From Anaerococcus obesiensis ph10 (GTDB lineage: Bacteria > Bacillota > Clostridia > Tissierellales > Peptoniphilaceae), in assembly GCF_000311745.1 (NCBI RefSeq), contig NZ_HE978531.1, positions 862,345-926,344 on the forward strand: a stretch of 64,000 nt of DNA. The letters run 5' to 3'. Positions 17,435-26,215 of this stretch are shown here, in pieces (the first letter of the stretch is position 1; the number at the start of each line of letters is the position of its first letter). The notes beneath the pieces were generated by a model. That model saw nothing but the letters and a program-made list of their open reading frames with translations, made no database searches and was not told where the DNA came from. The position numbers and the translations under genes are program-made.

Positions 17435-17451
17435 TGTAAAATTTATGTTAA
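17435..17451 (-). promoter_or_regulatory. PHO box upstream of pstS copy 2
   Basis: On the minus strand TTAACA (17446-17451), 5 bases, TTTACA (17435-17440), matching the 11-base period seen before copy 1. A third repeat is weak. Confidence 0.6.
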
Positions 17452-17464
17452 TTATTTTAAAATC

Positions 17465-17492
17465 TTGTAATTAATATAAAAAACTATATAAT
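17465..17492 (+). promoter_or_regulatory. Promoter of asnA
   Basis: TTGTAA (17465-17470), 16-base spacer, TATAAT (17487-17492), about 37 bases before the asnA ATG. No T-box leader fits in this space. Confidence 0.6.
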
Positions 17493-17528
17493 CTAATAGT
17501 AAAAATAGAAAAAGAATTAGGAGAGAAT

Positions 17529-18542
17529 ATGCAAGAAATAAAAATACCAGAAAATTATCAAAGCGATAAAAATTTATATAAGACACAAATGTTAATAAAA
17601 GAAATAAAAGATTTTTTCCAAATAAATTTATCAAATAATTTGAATTTAAAAAGAGTTTCAGCACCTTTATTTGTAGAAAATTCTACTGGTTTAAATGATA
17701 ACCTATCTGGTGTTGAGGAACCTGTTAAATTCACACTTCCTGAAGCAAATAATGAAAAAATGGAAATTGTTCACTCACTTGCAAAATGGAAAAGATATGC
17801 TCTAAAAGAATATAATTTTGCAATGTATGAAGGACTTTACACTGACATGAACGCAATTAGAAGATGTGAAGTGCCAGATAATACTCACTCATTTTATGTT
17901 GACCAATGGGATTGGGAAAAAGTAATTGAGCCTAGCGATAGAAATGTAGATTATTTAAAAGCAACAGTTATTACAATTTTTAATACCCTAAGAGCCCTAG
18001 ACGAATATCTTTGTCATCTAATTCCAAAAAGAGTTAAATTGTTGCCAAATAATATAAAATTTATGACAAGCCAAGAATTAATAGATGAATTTCCAGAATG
18101 TAAAGACAGTAAGGAAAGAGAAAAAGCTGCTTGCAAAAAATATAAGGCAATATTTTTAATGCAAATTGGAAAAGTTTTATCAAATGGAGAAGTTCACGAT
18201 TTAAGATCTCCAGATTATGACGATTGGAATTTAAATGGAGATATTTTAGTTTACAATCCAGTTTTAGATGACCAATTAGAACTATCATCAATGGGAATAA
18301 GAGTTGATGCAAAAACACTAAAAGAACAATTAAAAATTTCTGATTGCGAAGAAAGATTAAATTATAAGTATCACAAATTACTTGTAAATAATGAACTTCC
18401 ACAAACAATAGGAGGTGGAATCGGTCAATCAAGACTTTGTATGTTCTTTTTACAAAAAGCCCACATTGGAGAAGTTCAAGTATCCTATTGGCCAGATGAA
18501 ATGAGAGAAGAATTAAAGAAAAATTCAGTTATATTATTATAA
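17529..18542 (+). CDS. asnA: Aspartate-ammonia ligase (asparagine synthetase A)
   Basis: 337 residues, full length for AsnA. Family motifs are visible: VENSTGLND, EIVHSLAKWKR, GLYTDMNAIRR, YVDQWDWE, and the C-terminal GGGIGQSRLCM. Makes asparagine from aspartate, ATP and ammonia, related to class II aminoacyl-tRNA synthetases. GGAGAG precedes the ATG. Monocistronic between its own promoter and a bidirectional terminator. Confidence 0.95.
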   Translation: MQEIKIPENYQSDKNLYKTQMLIKEIKDFFQINLSNNLNLKRVSAPLFVENSTGLNDNLSGVEEPVKFTLPEANNEKMEIVHSLAKWKRYALKEYNFAMYEGLYTDMNAIRRCEVPDNTHSFYVDQWDWEKVIEPSDRNVDYLKATVITIFNTLRALDEYLCHLIPKRVKLLPNNIKFMTSQELIDEFPECKDSKEREKAACKKYKAIFLMQIGKVLSNGEVHDLRSPDYDDWNLNGDILVYNPVLDDQLELSSMGIRVDAKTLKEQLKISDCEERLNYKYHKLLVNNELPQTIGGGIGQSRLCMFFLQKAHIGEVQVSYWPDEMREELKKNSVILL

Positions 18543-18546
18543 ATTA

Positions 18547-18600
18547 AAAAAAGGATTTTTATACCTAAGAGTTTTTGAATAGGTATTCTAATCCTTTTTT
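18547..18600. terminator. Bidirectional terminator between asnA and recQ
   Basis: Hairpin AAAAAAGGATT..ATACCTA / TAGGTAT..AATCCTTTTTT. It serves asnA on the plus strand and recQ on the minus strand. Confidence 0.85.
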
Positions 18601-18605
18601 ATTTT

Positions 18606-20393
18606 TTAATTATCAAATTCTATAATTTTGCCAATAAACAAGTCCCCATATTGGCTTAATTTTTTTTCGCCTACTCCTTTTATTTTCAAAAAATCTCTTT
18701 CATTTTTTGGTTTTAATCTTGCCATATCTATTAAAGATGCGTCAGAGAAAACTATAAAAGGCGGAATATTTCTTTTTTTAGAAATTTCTAGCCTTAATTT
18801 TTTCAAATTATTAAATAAATCTATGTCATAATCAAAATTTCCATTAAATTTATCAATTTTTTCTTTTTTATTTTCTTCTTTCAAATCCCTAATATAAACT
18901 TTCTTTTTAGAAAATAAAACTTCTTTTGATTTTTCATTTAATTTTAAAATTGGATATTTAAAACCAGAAACTTTTATATAACCATCTGCAATCAAAACTC
19001 CTATCAAATCCTTTATATATTTTGTATTATTTTCTTTCATCAAAGCAAAAGTTGATATATTTTTTAAATTTTTTTCTTTGGAATTTTTGTTATTTGACCC
19101 TTTCAAACAATCGACAATTGTAGAAATCCCATATCTTTGTCCTAACCTATAAATACAAGATAAAATTTTTTGACTATCAAGGCTTACGTCAATTTTTTCA
19201 TAATCATCTAGGCAATTCGAACAATTATTACATTTTTCTTTTGCATCTTGACCAAAATATTCCAAAATAAATGCTCTCAAACACTTATTTGTATTTACAT
19301 AATTTATTATTGTTTGAAGTTTTTCTAATTTTACCAATTGATAAGCTCTGTTAGAAGATTGAGAAATTAAATATTTATTTATAACTATATCTTGGGTTGA
19401 ATAAAGTAAAATTGCATCAGATTTTTCGCCATCTCTTCCAGCTCTGCCCGCTTCTTGGTAATAAGATTCCATATCCTTTGGCATATTCATGTGAATTACA
19501 TATCTTACATCAGATTTATCAATTCCCATTCCAAAAGCATTTGTTGCAACAATTATATTTTTTCTGTCATAAATAAAATCTTCTTGATTTTTCTTTTTTT
19601 CCTTATCGCTTAGTCCTGCATGGTACAAAGTTACATTATAAGATAATTTTTTCAAATATTTATAAGAAGTTTCAACCCTTTTTCTAGTTGAGGCATAAAT
19701 TATTCCCGATAAATCTTTTTTATCTGATAAATAATTCGAAAGAAATGCCAATTTATCTTTTGGCTTTCTTACTTCAAACAAAAGATTTTCCCTATCAAAT
19801 CCTGTGACTTTTACAAAAGGATTAGATAATTTTAAATTATTTATTATATCTTCTCTAACTGATTTTGTAGCTGTTGCAGTGAAGGCTGCTATTTGTATTT
19901 TTTTATCAAACAAATCATAAATTTGGGGAATTAATTTATATGATGGTCTAAAATCATGTCCCCACTGAGAAATACAATGTGCCTCATCAACTGCTATAAA
20001 AGAAATATTTAAATCTTCAATAAAATCGATGAAAAATTCATTTTCTAATCTTTCTGGGGAAATATATAAAATTTTTATTTCATTTCTTTTTATTTTTCTT
20101 AATGTTTGTGTATAAGTTTTAATATCTTGGCTTGAATTTATAAATTCTGCCTTAATTCCATTTTCTTTTAAAGAATCTACTTGATCTTTCATTAAAGAAA
20201 TTAAAGGAGAAATCACAAGGCAAATTCCATCAAGCATTAATGCCGGAAGTTGATAGCAAATTGATTTGCCCCCACCTGTCGGCAAAACTCCCAAAACGTC
20301 ATTTCCTTTTAATATATTTTCAACTAATTCATCTTGCCCTTTTCTAAAAGAATCAAAACCAAAATATTTTTTTAAACTTTTTAAAATATCCAT
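18606..20393 (-). CDS. recQ: ATP-dependent DNA helicase RecQ
   Basis: 595 residues. Helicase domain with Walker A (LPTGGGKSICYQ), DEAH box with QWGHDFRP, and motif VI QEAGRAGRDG. A zinc-binding four-Cys cluster (CLRAF ... CNNCSNC) and winged helix follow. A C-terminal HRDC domain (about 515-595) contains FLKIKGVGEKKL. Complete and normal in length. Unwinds 3'-tailed and forked DNA in recombination and repair. Confidence 0.95.
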   Translation of the reverse strand: MDILKSLKKYFGFDSFRKGQDELVENILKGNDVLGVLPTGGGKSICYQLPALMLDGICLVISPLISLMKDQVDSLKENGIKAEFINSSQDIKTYTQTLRKIKRNEIKILYISPERLENEFFIDFIEDLNISFIAVDEAHCISQWGHDFRPSYKLIPQIYDLFDKKIQIAAFTATATKSVREDIINNLKLSNPFVKVTGFDRENLLFEVRKPKDKLAFLSNYLSDKKDLSGIIYASTRKRVETSYKYLKKLSYNVTLYHAGLSDKEKKKNQEDFIYDRKNIIVATNAFGMGIDKSDVRYVIHMNMPKDMESYYQEAGRAGRDGEKSDAILLYSTQDIVINKYLISQSSNRAYQLVKLEKLQTIINYVNTNKCLRAFILEYFGQDAKEKCNNCSNCLDDYEKIDVSLDSQKILSCIYRLGQRYGISTIVDCLKGSNNKNSKEKNLKNISTFALMKENNTKYIKDLIGVLIADGYIKVSGFKYPILKLNEKSKEVLFSKKKVYIRDLKEENKKEKIDKFNGNFDYDIDLFNNLKKLRLEISKKRNIPPFIVFSDASLIDMARLKPKNERDFLKIKGVGEKKLSQYGDLFIGKIIEFDN

Positions 20394-20408
20394 ATCCTAC
20401 CTTTTACC

Positions 20409-20441
20409 TAAAAAAAATAATTAAGCCTAACACTTAATTAT
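20409..20441 (-). terminator. Terminator of the DUF4097-like gene
   Basis: AATTAAG-TGTTAGG-CTTAATT hairpin followed on the minus strand by AT8. The stop codon of the reconstructed upstream gene lies in the first arm. Confidence 0.7.
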
Positions 20442-21433
20442 TTTCATCTTTATTATTTATATTGTCGTCATTTGAATTTGAAGATTCATTTGAAGATTCA
20501 TTTGAAGATTGCTCATCTGGCCCATCTATAAAATCTTCTTCATTTATTTGTTCTTTTTCATTTTGATTAAACAAAATATCTCCTATGTTTGTTTTAAGAT
20601 TTAGGATTTTCTTTTTATTTTTCCGGTTTGGTATCCATCCAAAATATTTCTATAAGAAACATCTCCCAAAACAAAATTTCCTACATTTAATTTTGCATTA
20701 ATATTAAAAGAATTTATCGGATCTTTAATTTTTATTTTTATATCTCCATTTTCTGTTTCCATTGATTCATTTGCCATAAGCTTGCAATCAGAAATCAAAA
20801 TATTTCCACTTGTTGTTGTCAAATTAGTATTTTTGATTTCAGATTTTTTTAGCATAATAGAGCCAGTTTTATTTTTAACTGCACCAGAAATTTTTGAATT
20901 TTCAAAAGAAATATTTCCGCTTTTTAAATCAAGATCCATATCTTTACATGAAAGCCCACTTATTTTTATATCTCCAGCACCAACTCTACCCTTGATACTT
21001 TCTAGATATTTATTTTTTGGCAAAAAAATTCTAACAATTTGAATTTTATTTTTCATATAAAGTTCTCTTCCTTTTATATCAGAAGATAATTTTAAATTAC
21101 CATCTTTATACTTAGTTTTTACTTCATAGGAATAATCATCTTTATAAAGATTTGTATATTCTACGTAAGGGTTTGTAGAAGACTCTTGAATTCTTACATC
21201 ACAAGTATTCAAATCAAAATCAATTGATTTTAGATCATCAAGGTCAACTCTCATAATCTTTGATGAATTATAAGAATTTTCATTAATTTCTTTTGAAGAC
21301 TTGCCTTCTTTACTAGCAAAATCTATATTTCTTGACAAAAAGAAAATTAAAGCCAAAACAATAAGGGCAAAAAAGCCTATAGCCATTTGCTTTTTATCAA
21401 GTTTAAAGCTATTATTTTTTTATTTTTACTCAT
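20434..21433 (-). pseudogene. DUF4097-like membrane-anchored adhesin-repeat protein, two frameshifts
   Basis: The gene starts at the ATG at 21433 behind GGGAGAG and reads MSKNKK before running out of frame in A7 (21415-21421). A 261-residue open frame follows (20601-21386) with a membrane anchor (GFFALIVLALIFFL) and beta-rich repeats (GDIKISGL, LKSGNISFENS, TTSGNILISDC) typical of DUF4097 putative adhesins. It then breaks again near 20612-20622, and a -1 frame continues with LKTNIGDILFNQNE, which fits the fold, and an acidic Ser/Asn-rich tail (SSNESSNESSN) to a stop at 20434. Adding one A at each break gives a continuous 333-residue protein. Function unknown. Confidence 0.65.
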
Positions 21434-21454
21434 TTAACTCTCCCATAATAATAA

Positions 21455-22213
21455 CTAACTTTTTAAATTGCTATAGTCTATGCTATCAAGATAAAGCCCT
21501 CCAGCTTTTAAAGTTGGATTTGCTCTTCTTGTATTATTTTCATTAAAGTAATATTTAAAATCATCAAGGCTAATTTTCCCACGACTTAATTCAATCAAAG
21601 AGCCAGCCATAATTCTAACTTGATTGTGAAGAAAACTTTCAGCCTTAAAATATAAATATAATCTATTTTCATTCAAAACAAAGTAGCAATCATCAATTTT
21701 TCTTATTGTATTAATTATATCATTTTTTTCACTAAGCATAAAGGCTTTAAAATCATGTTCGCCCTTTAAAATTTCCATTCCTTGTCTAAGTTTATCAAAA
21801 TCAAGTTTGTAAGTTACCTGCTCCATATAATTTCTATAAATTGGATGGAGAATTTTATCAAGTGAAATAACATACTTATAGGTTTTTGTTTTTACTGAAA
21901 ATCTTGCATGAAAATTTTTGTCTACTTTTTTTGATTCAAGAGCTAAAATATCATCAGGTAAATATTTTTTAAGATGAAAATGAAATTTATCCGCCCTAAT
22001 ATTTTTGGCAGTCAAAAAATTTATATACATTTCGTTTGCGTGAACACCACTATCTGTTCTTCCACTAGCAATAATTCTATTTTCTTCTCCAGTAACTTTC
22101 CTAATAGCATCTTCCAACTCTTTTTGTACTGTTCTTTTGTTTTTTTGAATTTGAAATCCTTCAAATAAAGACCCATCATACTGGATCTTTAATAAAATAT
22201 TTTGAATTGTCAT
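21455..22213 (-). CDS. truA: tRNA pseudouridine(38-40) synthase TruA
   Basis: 252 residues with the TruA catalytic motif ASGRTDSGVHA (Asp nucleophile) and the C-terminal FLHNQVRIMAGSL motif. It overlaps ecfT by 4 bases; the ecfA1-ecfA2-ecfT-truA order is conserved widely in Firmicutes. Confidence 0.95.
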   Translation of the reverse strand: MTIQNILLKIQYDGSLFEGFQIQKNKRTVQKELEDAIRKVTGEENRIIASGRTDSGVHANEMYINFLTAKNIRADKFHFHLKKYLPDDILALESKKVDKNFHARFSVKTKTYKYVISLDKILHPIYRNYMEQVTYKLDFDKLRQGMEILKGEHDFKAFMLSEKNDIINTIRKIDDCYFVLNENRLYLYFKAESFLHNQVRIMAGSLIELSRGKISLDDFKYYFNENNTRRANPTLKAGGLYLDSIDYSNLKS

Positions 22214-23004
22214 ATAAAAAATTTAATAATAACTATGCTACAAAATAAAATAAATAAAATCAAAACTAAACTATCAGTTTTTGTCATTTTTATTTCATTT
22301 AGCCTTGTTCTTTCTCTACCAATTCTATAAAGCCTTGCCTCCATTGCTGTTGCAAGATCATCACTTCTTTTAAATGAATTTATAAAAAGAGGAACTAATA
22401 AGGGAATCATATTTTTTGCCCTGTTAATAATATTTCCAGATTCAAAATCTGCTCCTCTTGCCATTTGTGCCATTTTTATTCTTTGAGCTTCTTCAAATAA
22501 AGTCGGAATAAATCTTAGCGAAATTGAAACCATCATAGCAAGCTCTCCTGCCGGAAAACCAAATTTTTTTAAAGGCCCTAATAATTTTTCCAAACCATCT
22601 GTTAATTCCATTGGAGAAGTTGTAAAAGTTAAAACTGAAGTTGATACAACTATCATTATAATTCTTACAAACATAAAAATAGTTTTATACAATCCCTCAT
22701 AAGTTGCCGTTAAGGAAAAAATTGTAAAAAGTGTCCTTCCACTTGTTGTAAATAAATTTATAAGTCCAGTTATTAATAAAATCCATATCAAGGGCTTAAT
22801 ACTTTTTATAAGAGATTTTACGGGGATTTTCCCAATACTTACCATGGCAATTAATAAAATCACAAAAGGAATATACCCTACAAAACTTTCTACAAAAAAT
22901 ATTGTAATTATAAAAAGCAAAGATGCAATTAATTTTACTCTTGGATCAAGTCTATGAATAAATGTATCGTATGGCAAATATTGACCTATAGCTATGTTAC
23001 TCAT
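22210..23004 (-). CDS. ecfT: ECF transporter transmembrane protein EcfT
   Basis: 264 residues, several membrane segments, and the two coupling motifs with the A-R-G pattern (MARGADFES; AMEARLYR). Forms the shared energising module with the two ATPases. The substrate-specific S subunits are elsewhere in the genome. Confidence 0.93.
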   Translation of the reverse strand: MSNIAIGQYLPYDTFIHRLDPRVKLIASLLFIITIFFVESFVGYIPFVILLIAMVSIGKIPVKSLIKSIKPLIWILLITGLINLFTTSGRTLFTIFSLTATYEGLYKTIFMFVRIIMIVVSTSVLTFTTSPMELTDGLEKLLGPLKKFGFPAGELAMMVSISLRFIPTLFEEAQRIKMAQMARGADFESGNIINRAKNMIPLLVPLFINSFKRSDDLATAMEARLYRIGRERTRLNEIKMTKTDSLVLILFILFCSIVIIKFFI

Positions 23005-23854
23005 TTTTAGCCTCCAAATACTTTTTTAATTCAATTACTGCATCTTCAACAGTATAAATATCATCTCTTACATTTTCGCCTCTTTCTTTTAAGGCTTTCA
23101 TAAATTTTGTAACTTGAGGAATATCCAATCCTATCGACAATAAATCTGTTTTTGTAAAGGTGTCATAAGTTGATTTATCAGAAAATATTTCTCCCTTGTT
23201 CATAACAATAACTCTATCAACATATTTTGCCACATCTTCCATTGAATGCGAAACCAAAACAATTGTAAGTTCTGGGTCATTGTTATATAATTTTAAAATT
23301 TCTCCAAAAATATTATCTCGTCCCCTTGGATCAAGTCCTGCTGTAAGCTCATCTAAAACTAAAACTTTCGGATTCATAGAAATAATTCCGCAAAGAGCAA
23401 CTCTTCTTTGTTGACCTCCAGATAATTCAAAGGGAGATTTTTCTGCTATAGTTTCATAATCAAGACCTACTGCTTCCATAGAATTTTTTACTCTTTTTTG
23501 AATTTCTTCATCAGAAAGCCCCATATTTTTTGGACCAAAGGCAATATCCTTTGCAACAGTTTCTTCAAACAACTGATTTTCTGGATATTGAAAAACAAGA
23601 CCAACCTTAAATCTTATATCTCTTCTTGTCTTTTTTTCTTTTGTATTAACTCCATCTACAAAAACATCTCCATTTGTAGGAATCAAAAGTCCATTTAAAA
23701 GTTGTACTAGAGTGGATTTCCCAGAACCAGTTTGTCCAATTAAACCAATTATTTCATGTTTATCAATCTCTAAATTTATATTTTTTAGAGCGTAGCTTTT
23801 TTCTTCTCTATCTTCATTATAAATATAATCGACATTTTTTAATTCAATTTTCAT
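22997..23854 (-). CDS. ecfA2: ECF transporter ATPase EcfA2
   Basis: 285 residues with Walker A GQTGSGKST, Q-loop QYPENQLF, signature LSGGQQRRVA, Walker B VLVLDELTAGLDP. The YPENQLFEETV segment is the EcfA2 signature; the Walker B ends D-E-L. Overlaps ecfA1 and ecfT. Confidence 0.93.
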   Translation of the reverse strand: MKIELKNVDYIYNEDREEKSYALKNINLEIDKHEIIGLIGQTGSGKSTLVQLLNGLLIPTNGDVFVDGVNTKEKKTRRDIRFKVGLVFQYPENQLFEETVAKDIAFGPKNMGLSDEEIQKRVKNSMEAVGLDYETIAEKSPFELSGGQQRRVALCGIISMNPKVLVLDELTAGLDPRGRDNIFGEILKLYNNDPELTIVLVSHSMEDVAKYVDRVIVMNKGEIFSDKSTYDTFTKTDLLSIGLDIPQVTKFMKALKERGENVRDDIYTVEDAVIELKKYLEAKNE

Positions 23855-24684
23855 ACTAGCTCCAAAAATTCTTCTATATTTAAGGGCAACTTATCAAAAT
23901 TATAGCCTTCTTTTTCAAGCTCATAGGCAATTTCTGTCACTTGTGGAACTGTAAGTCCTAATTCTTTCATTTCTTTAACATTTGAAAAAACTTCCCTAGC
24001 ACTTCCTTCAAGCTCTTTTCTCCCTTTGTTTAAAACAATAATCCTATCAGCAAGAGCTGCCTCTTCCATATAATGAGTAATATGGACAACTGTTTTTTTA
24101 TATTTTTTATTTAAATCGTGTATTATATTCATAACATCGGCTCTACCTTTTGGATCAAGCATAGCTGTTGGTTCATCAAATATAATACAGTCTGATAACA
24201 TAGCTATAACTCCAGCTATAGAAACTCTTTGTTTTTGACCGCCTGAAAGCTCTGAAGGTGATTTTTTTATATAATCTTGCATACCTACAAGTTTTATTGC
24301 CTCATCTACTCTTTGTCTTAATTCGGGATTTTTAATTTGCAAATTTTCAGGACCAAATGCAACTTCATTTTCTACAGTAGTTGCCACCATTTGATTATCA
24401 GGATTTTGAAAAACCATAGAACATTTTTCCCTAATTTCCCAAATTTTTTTATCATCCTTTGTGTTCATTCCGCAAATTAAAATATCTCCACTTGTAGGAA
24501 ATATTTGTCCATTCAAAAGCTTTGCCAAAGTTGATTTTCCTGATCCATTATGACCTAAAATAGCTACAAATTCTCCCTTATTAATTGACAAATCTAAATC
24601 ATTTAAAGCTGCTGTGTATTCTACATTTTCATTTTCGTCTGAATTATTTTTATAAGAAAAATTTAAATTTTCAATTTTAATCAA
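23851..24684 (-). CDS. ecfA1: ECF transporter ATPase EcfA1
   Basis: 277 residues with Walker A GHNGSGKST, Q-loop QNPDNQMVATTVE (EcfA1 signature), LSGGQKQRVSIAG, and Walker B IIFDEPTAMLDP. First gene of the ecf-truA operon. Confidence 0.93.
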   Translation of the reverse strand: MIKIENLNFSYKNNSDENENVEYTAALNDLDLSINKGEFVAILGHNGSGKSTLAKLLNGQIFPTSGDILICGMNTKDDKKIWEIREKCSMVFQNPDNQMVATTVENEVAFGPENLQIKNPELRQRVDEAIKLVGMQDYIKKSPSELSGGQKQRVSIAGVIAMLSDCIIFDEPTAMLDPKGRADVMNIIHDLNKKYKKTVVHITHYMEEAALADRIIVLNKGRKELEGSAREVFSNVKEMKELGLTVPQVTEIAYELEKEGYNFDKLPLNIEEFLELV

Positions 24685-24715
24685 TTTTTCTTCCTTTCAA
24701 TACTTTTTTAAACAT

Positions 24716-24750
24716 AAAAAGCGACTATCTAAAAATAGATAGCACTTTTT
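24716..24750 (-). terminator. Terminator of the L,D-transpeptidase gene
   Basis: CTATCT-loop-AGATAG hairpin extended by A5/T5 arms, directly after the stop. Confidence 0.75.
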
Positions 24751-24755
24751 AAAAA

Positions 24756-26174
24756 TTAATATGACATTGGTGGTGAATAATCTGTTGATGATTCATATAT
24801 AACTACAGGAGTATTATGCTCAACTAAATTAAATAATTTTTCAGCTTGACTTGGTGGCATATTTAGACAACCATGAGATCCATTATATAAATAGATATTT
24901 CCACCAAAAGCATATCTCCAATTAGCATCATGGAATCCTTCGCCATCCCAGCCTATTGGCATCCAATATTTTACTGGAGTTTTGTAATCACTTCCATCAA
25001 AATTTTTTCCCTTTAATGTAGAATTTTTTTCTTTAGAAAGTATAGCCCCTACACCTTTATTAGTTAAAGCTCCCTCAGATAATCTTCCTGTAACTATGTC
25101 AGTTGACAATAATACTTCTCCATTTTTATAATACCAAACATGTTGTCTAGATAAATCTACTTCTATATATGTGTCTTTAATATCAGACCCATCTTCATAT
25201 CTGTTAAGACCTGCTTTTAAATAAACAGGCTCGATTTCTGCTGATTTACCTTTTTCGAAAGCATCTAAAAATGATTTAATTGTTTCTTCTTCATTTAGTT
25301 TATAACCATAAACTCCAGGATTTACAGTTATTTCTCCAAGATCAGTAGCTTTAAACTTTCTATTTTTGCCGTAAGTATTTGTTTCTTCTGCCATTTTACT
25401 TACATATTCTGTAACTTTTTCGTGATTTAAAGTTAATTTTCCATCTTTAAAATCAACCATTTCAGCTAATTTTTCGCCTTCAATTTTATAATCAAATCCA
25501 TTAATATTAAATTTAAAGCTCAATTTTAATGCTTCGTTTGCTTGGTTTAATGCTTTTTGTAAATTTTCATCTTTTGCATAAACTTTTGGTTGTTCATAAA
25601 AAGATTCATCAAGTTCTATATCAGCATTTCTTGTTTTTATTGCTGATACAAGGGCTTCCTTTAATTTATTGTATTTTACTTTATTTCCCTTTATTTCTTC
25701 TTTTATTTTAAATTCTTTTCCATCAAATTCTAATTTTGCATCTTCTGGTTCTACTATTTTATTCATAAACTGAGAATTTTTTAAAATATCTTCAAGTTTA
25801 TTTTCATCATAGTTTACTTTATAATCAAATTCAAAACTTTCTTTTGAGAAAAAACTTATAGGCCATTTTAATGGATTTTGGTCAAGGCTTGCTCCTTTTG
25901 GGATATTTGCCTTGTAGTCAATATCTTTTGAATTAAAAACTAGCTCTTTATCATCAATTCCTTTGATTTTTATATCAAAATCTCCAACGCTATCTCCAAT
26001 AACTGATTCTTTTGGAGCAAATGAAACATCTCTGCCATTTACGTGTGTATTTGGTAAGCTTACAAATGTAAATAAAATAGTACCAATTATATATATTCCT
26101 ACAACAATACCGCCTATTGTTAAAATAACTTTTTTTGTATTGTTACTTGTTTGTTGATTATCGATAATAAACAC
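24756..26174 (-). CDS. L,D-transpeptidase with peptidoglycan-binding domain, non-canonical start
   Basis: About 470 residues: a single N-terminal membrane anchor (VILTIGGIVVGIYIIGTIL), a large extracytoplasmic region of the PG_binding_4 type (repeated in two blocks, about 60-330), and a C-terminal YkuD catalytic domain with the SHGCLNMP Cys motif. It makes 3-3 cross-links or attaches proteins to peptidoglycan. The start is unusual: in frame there is only a GTG overlapping the AGGAGG itself (26172-26174), or ATT (26166-26168) at an ideal 5-base spacing, or ATC after that; an in-frame TAG closes the frame just upstream. Confidence 0.88.
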   Translation of the reverse strand: MFIIDNQQTSNNTKKVILTIGGIVVGIYIIGTILFTFVSLPNTHVNGRDVSFAPKESVIGDSVGDFDIKIKGIDDKELVFNSKDIDYKANIPKGASLDQNPLKWPISFFSKESFEFDYKVNYDENKLEDILKNSQFMNKIVEPEDAKLEFDGKEFKIKEEIKGNKVKYNKLKEALVSAIKTRNADIELDESFYEQPKVYAKDENLQKALNQANEALKLSFKFNINGFDYKIEGEKLAEMVDFKDGKLTLNHEKVTEYVSKMAEETNTYGKNRKFKATDLGEITVNPGVYGYKLNEEETIKSFLDAFEKGKSAEIEPVYLKAGLNRYEDGSDIKDTYIEVDLSRQHVWYYKNGEVLLSTDIVTGRLSEGALTNKGVGAILSKEKNSTLKGKNFDGSDYKTPVKYWMPIGWDGEGFHDANWRYAFGGNIYLYNGSHGCLNMPPSQAEKLFNLVEHNTPVVIYESSTDYSPPMSY

Positions 26175-26215
26175 CTCCTAAATAACTGTAATTATAGTAC
26201 CACTTAAAAGTAATT

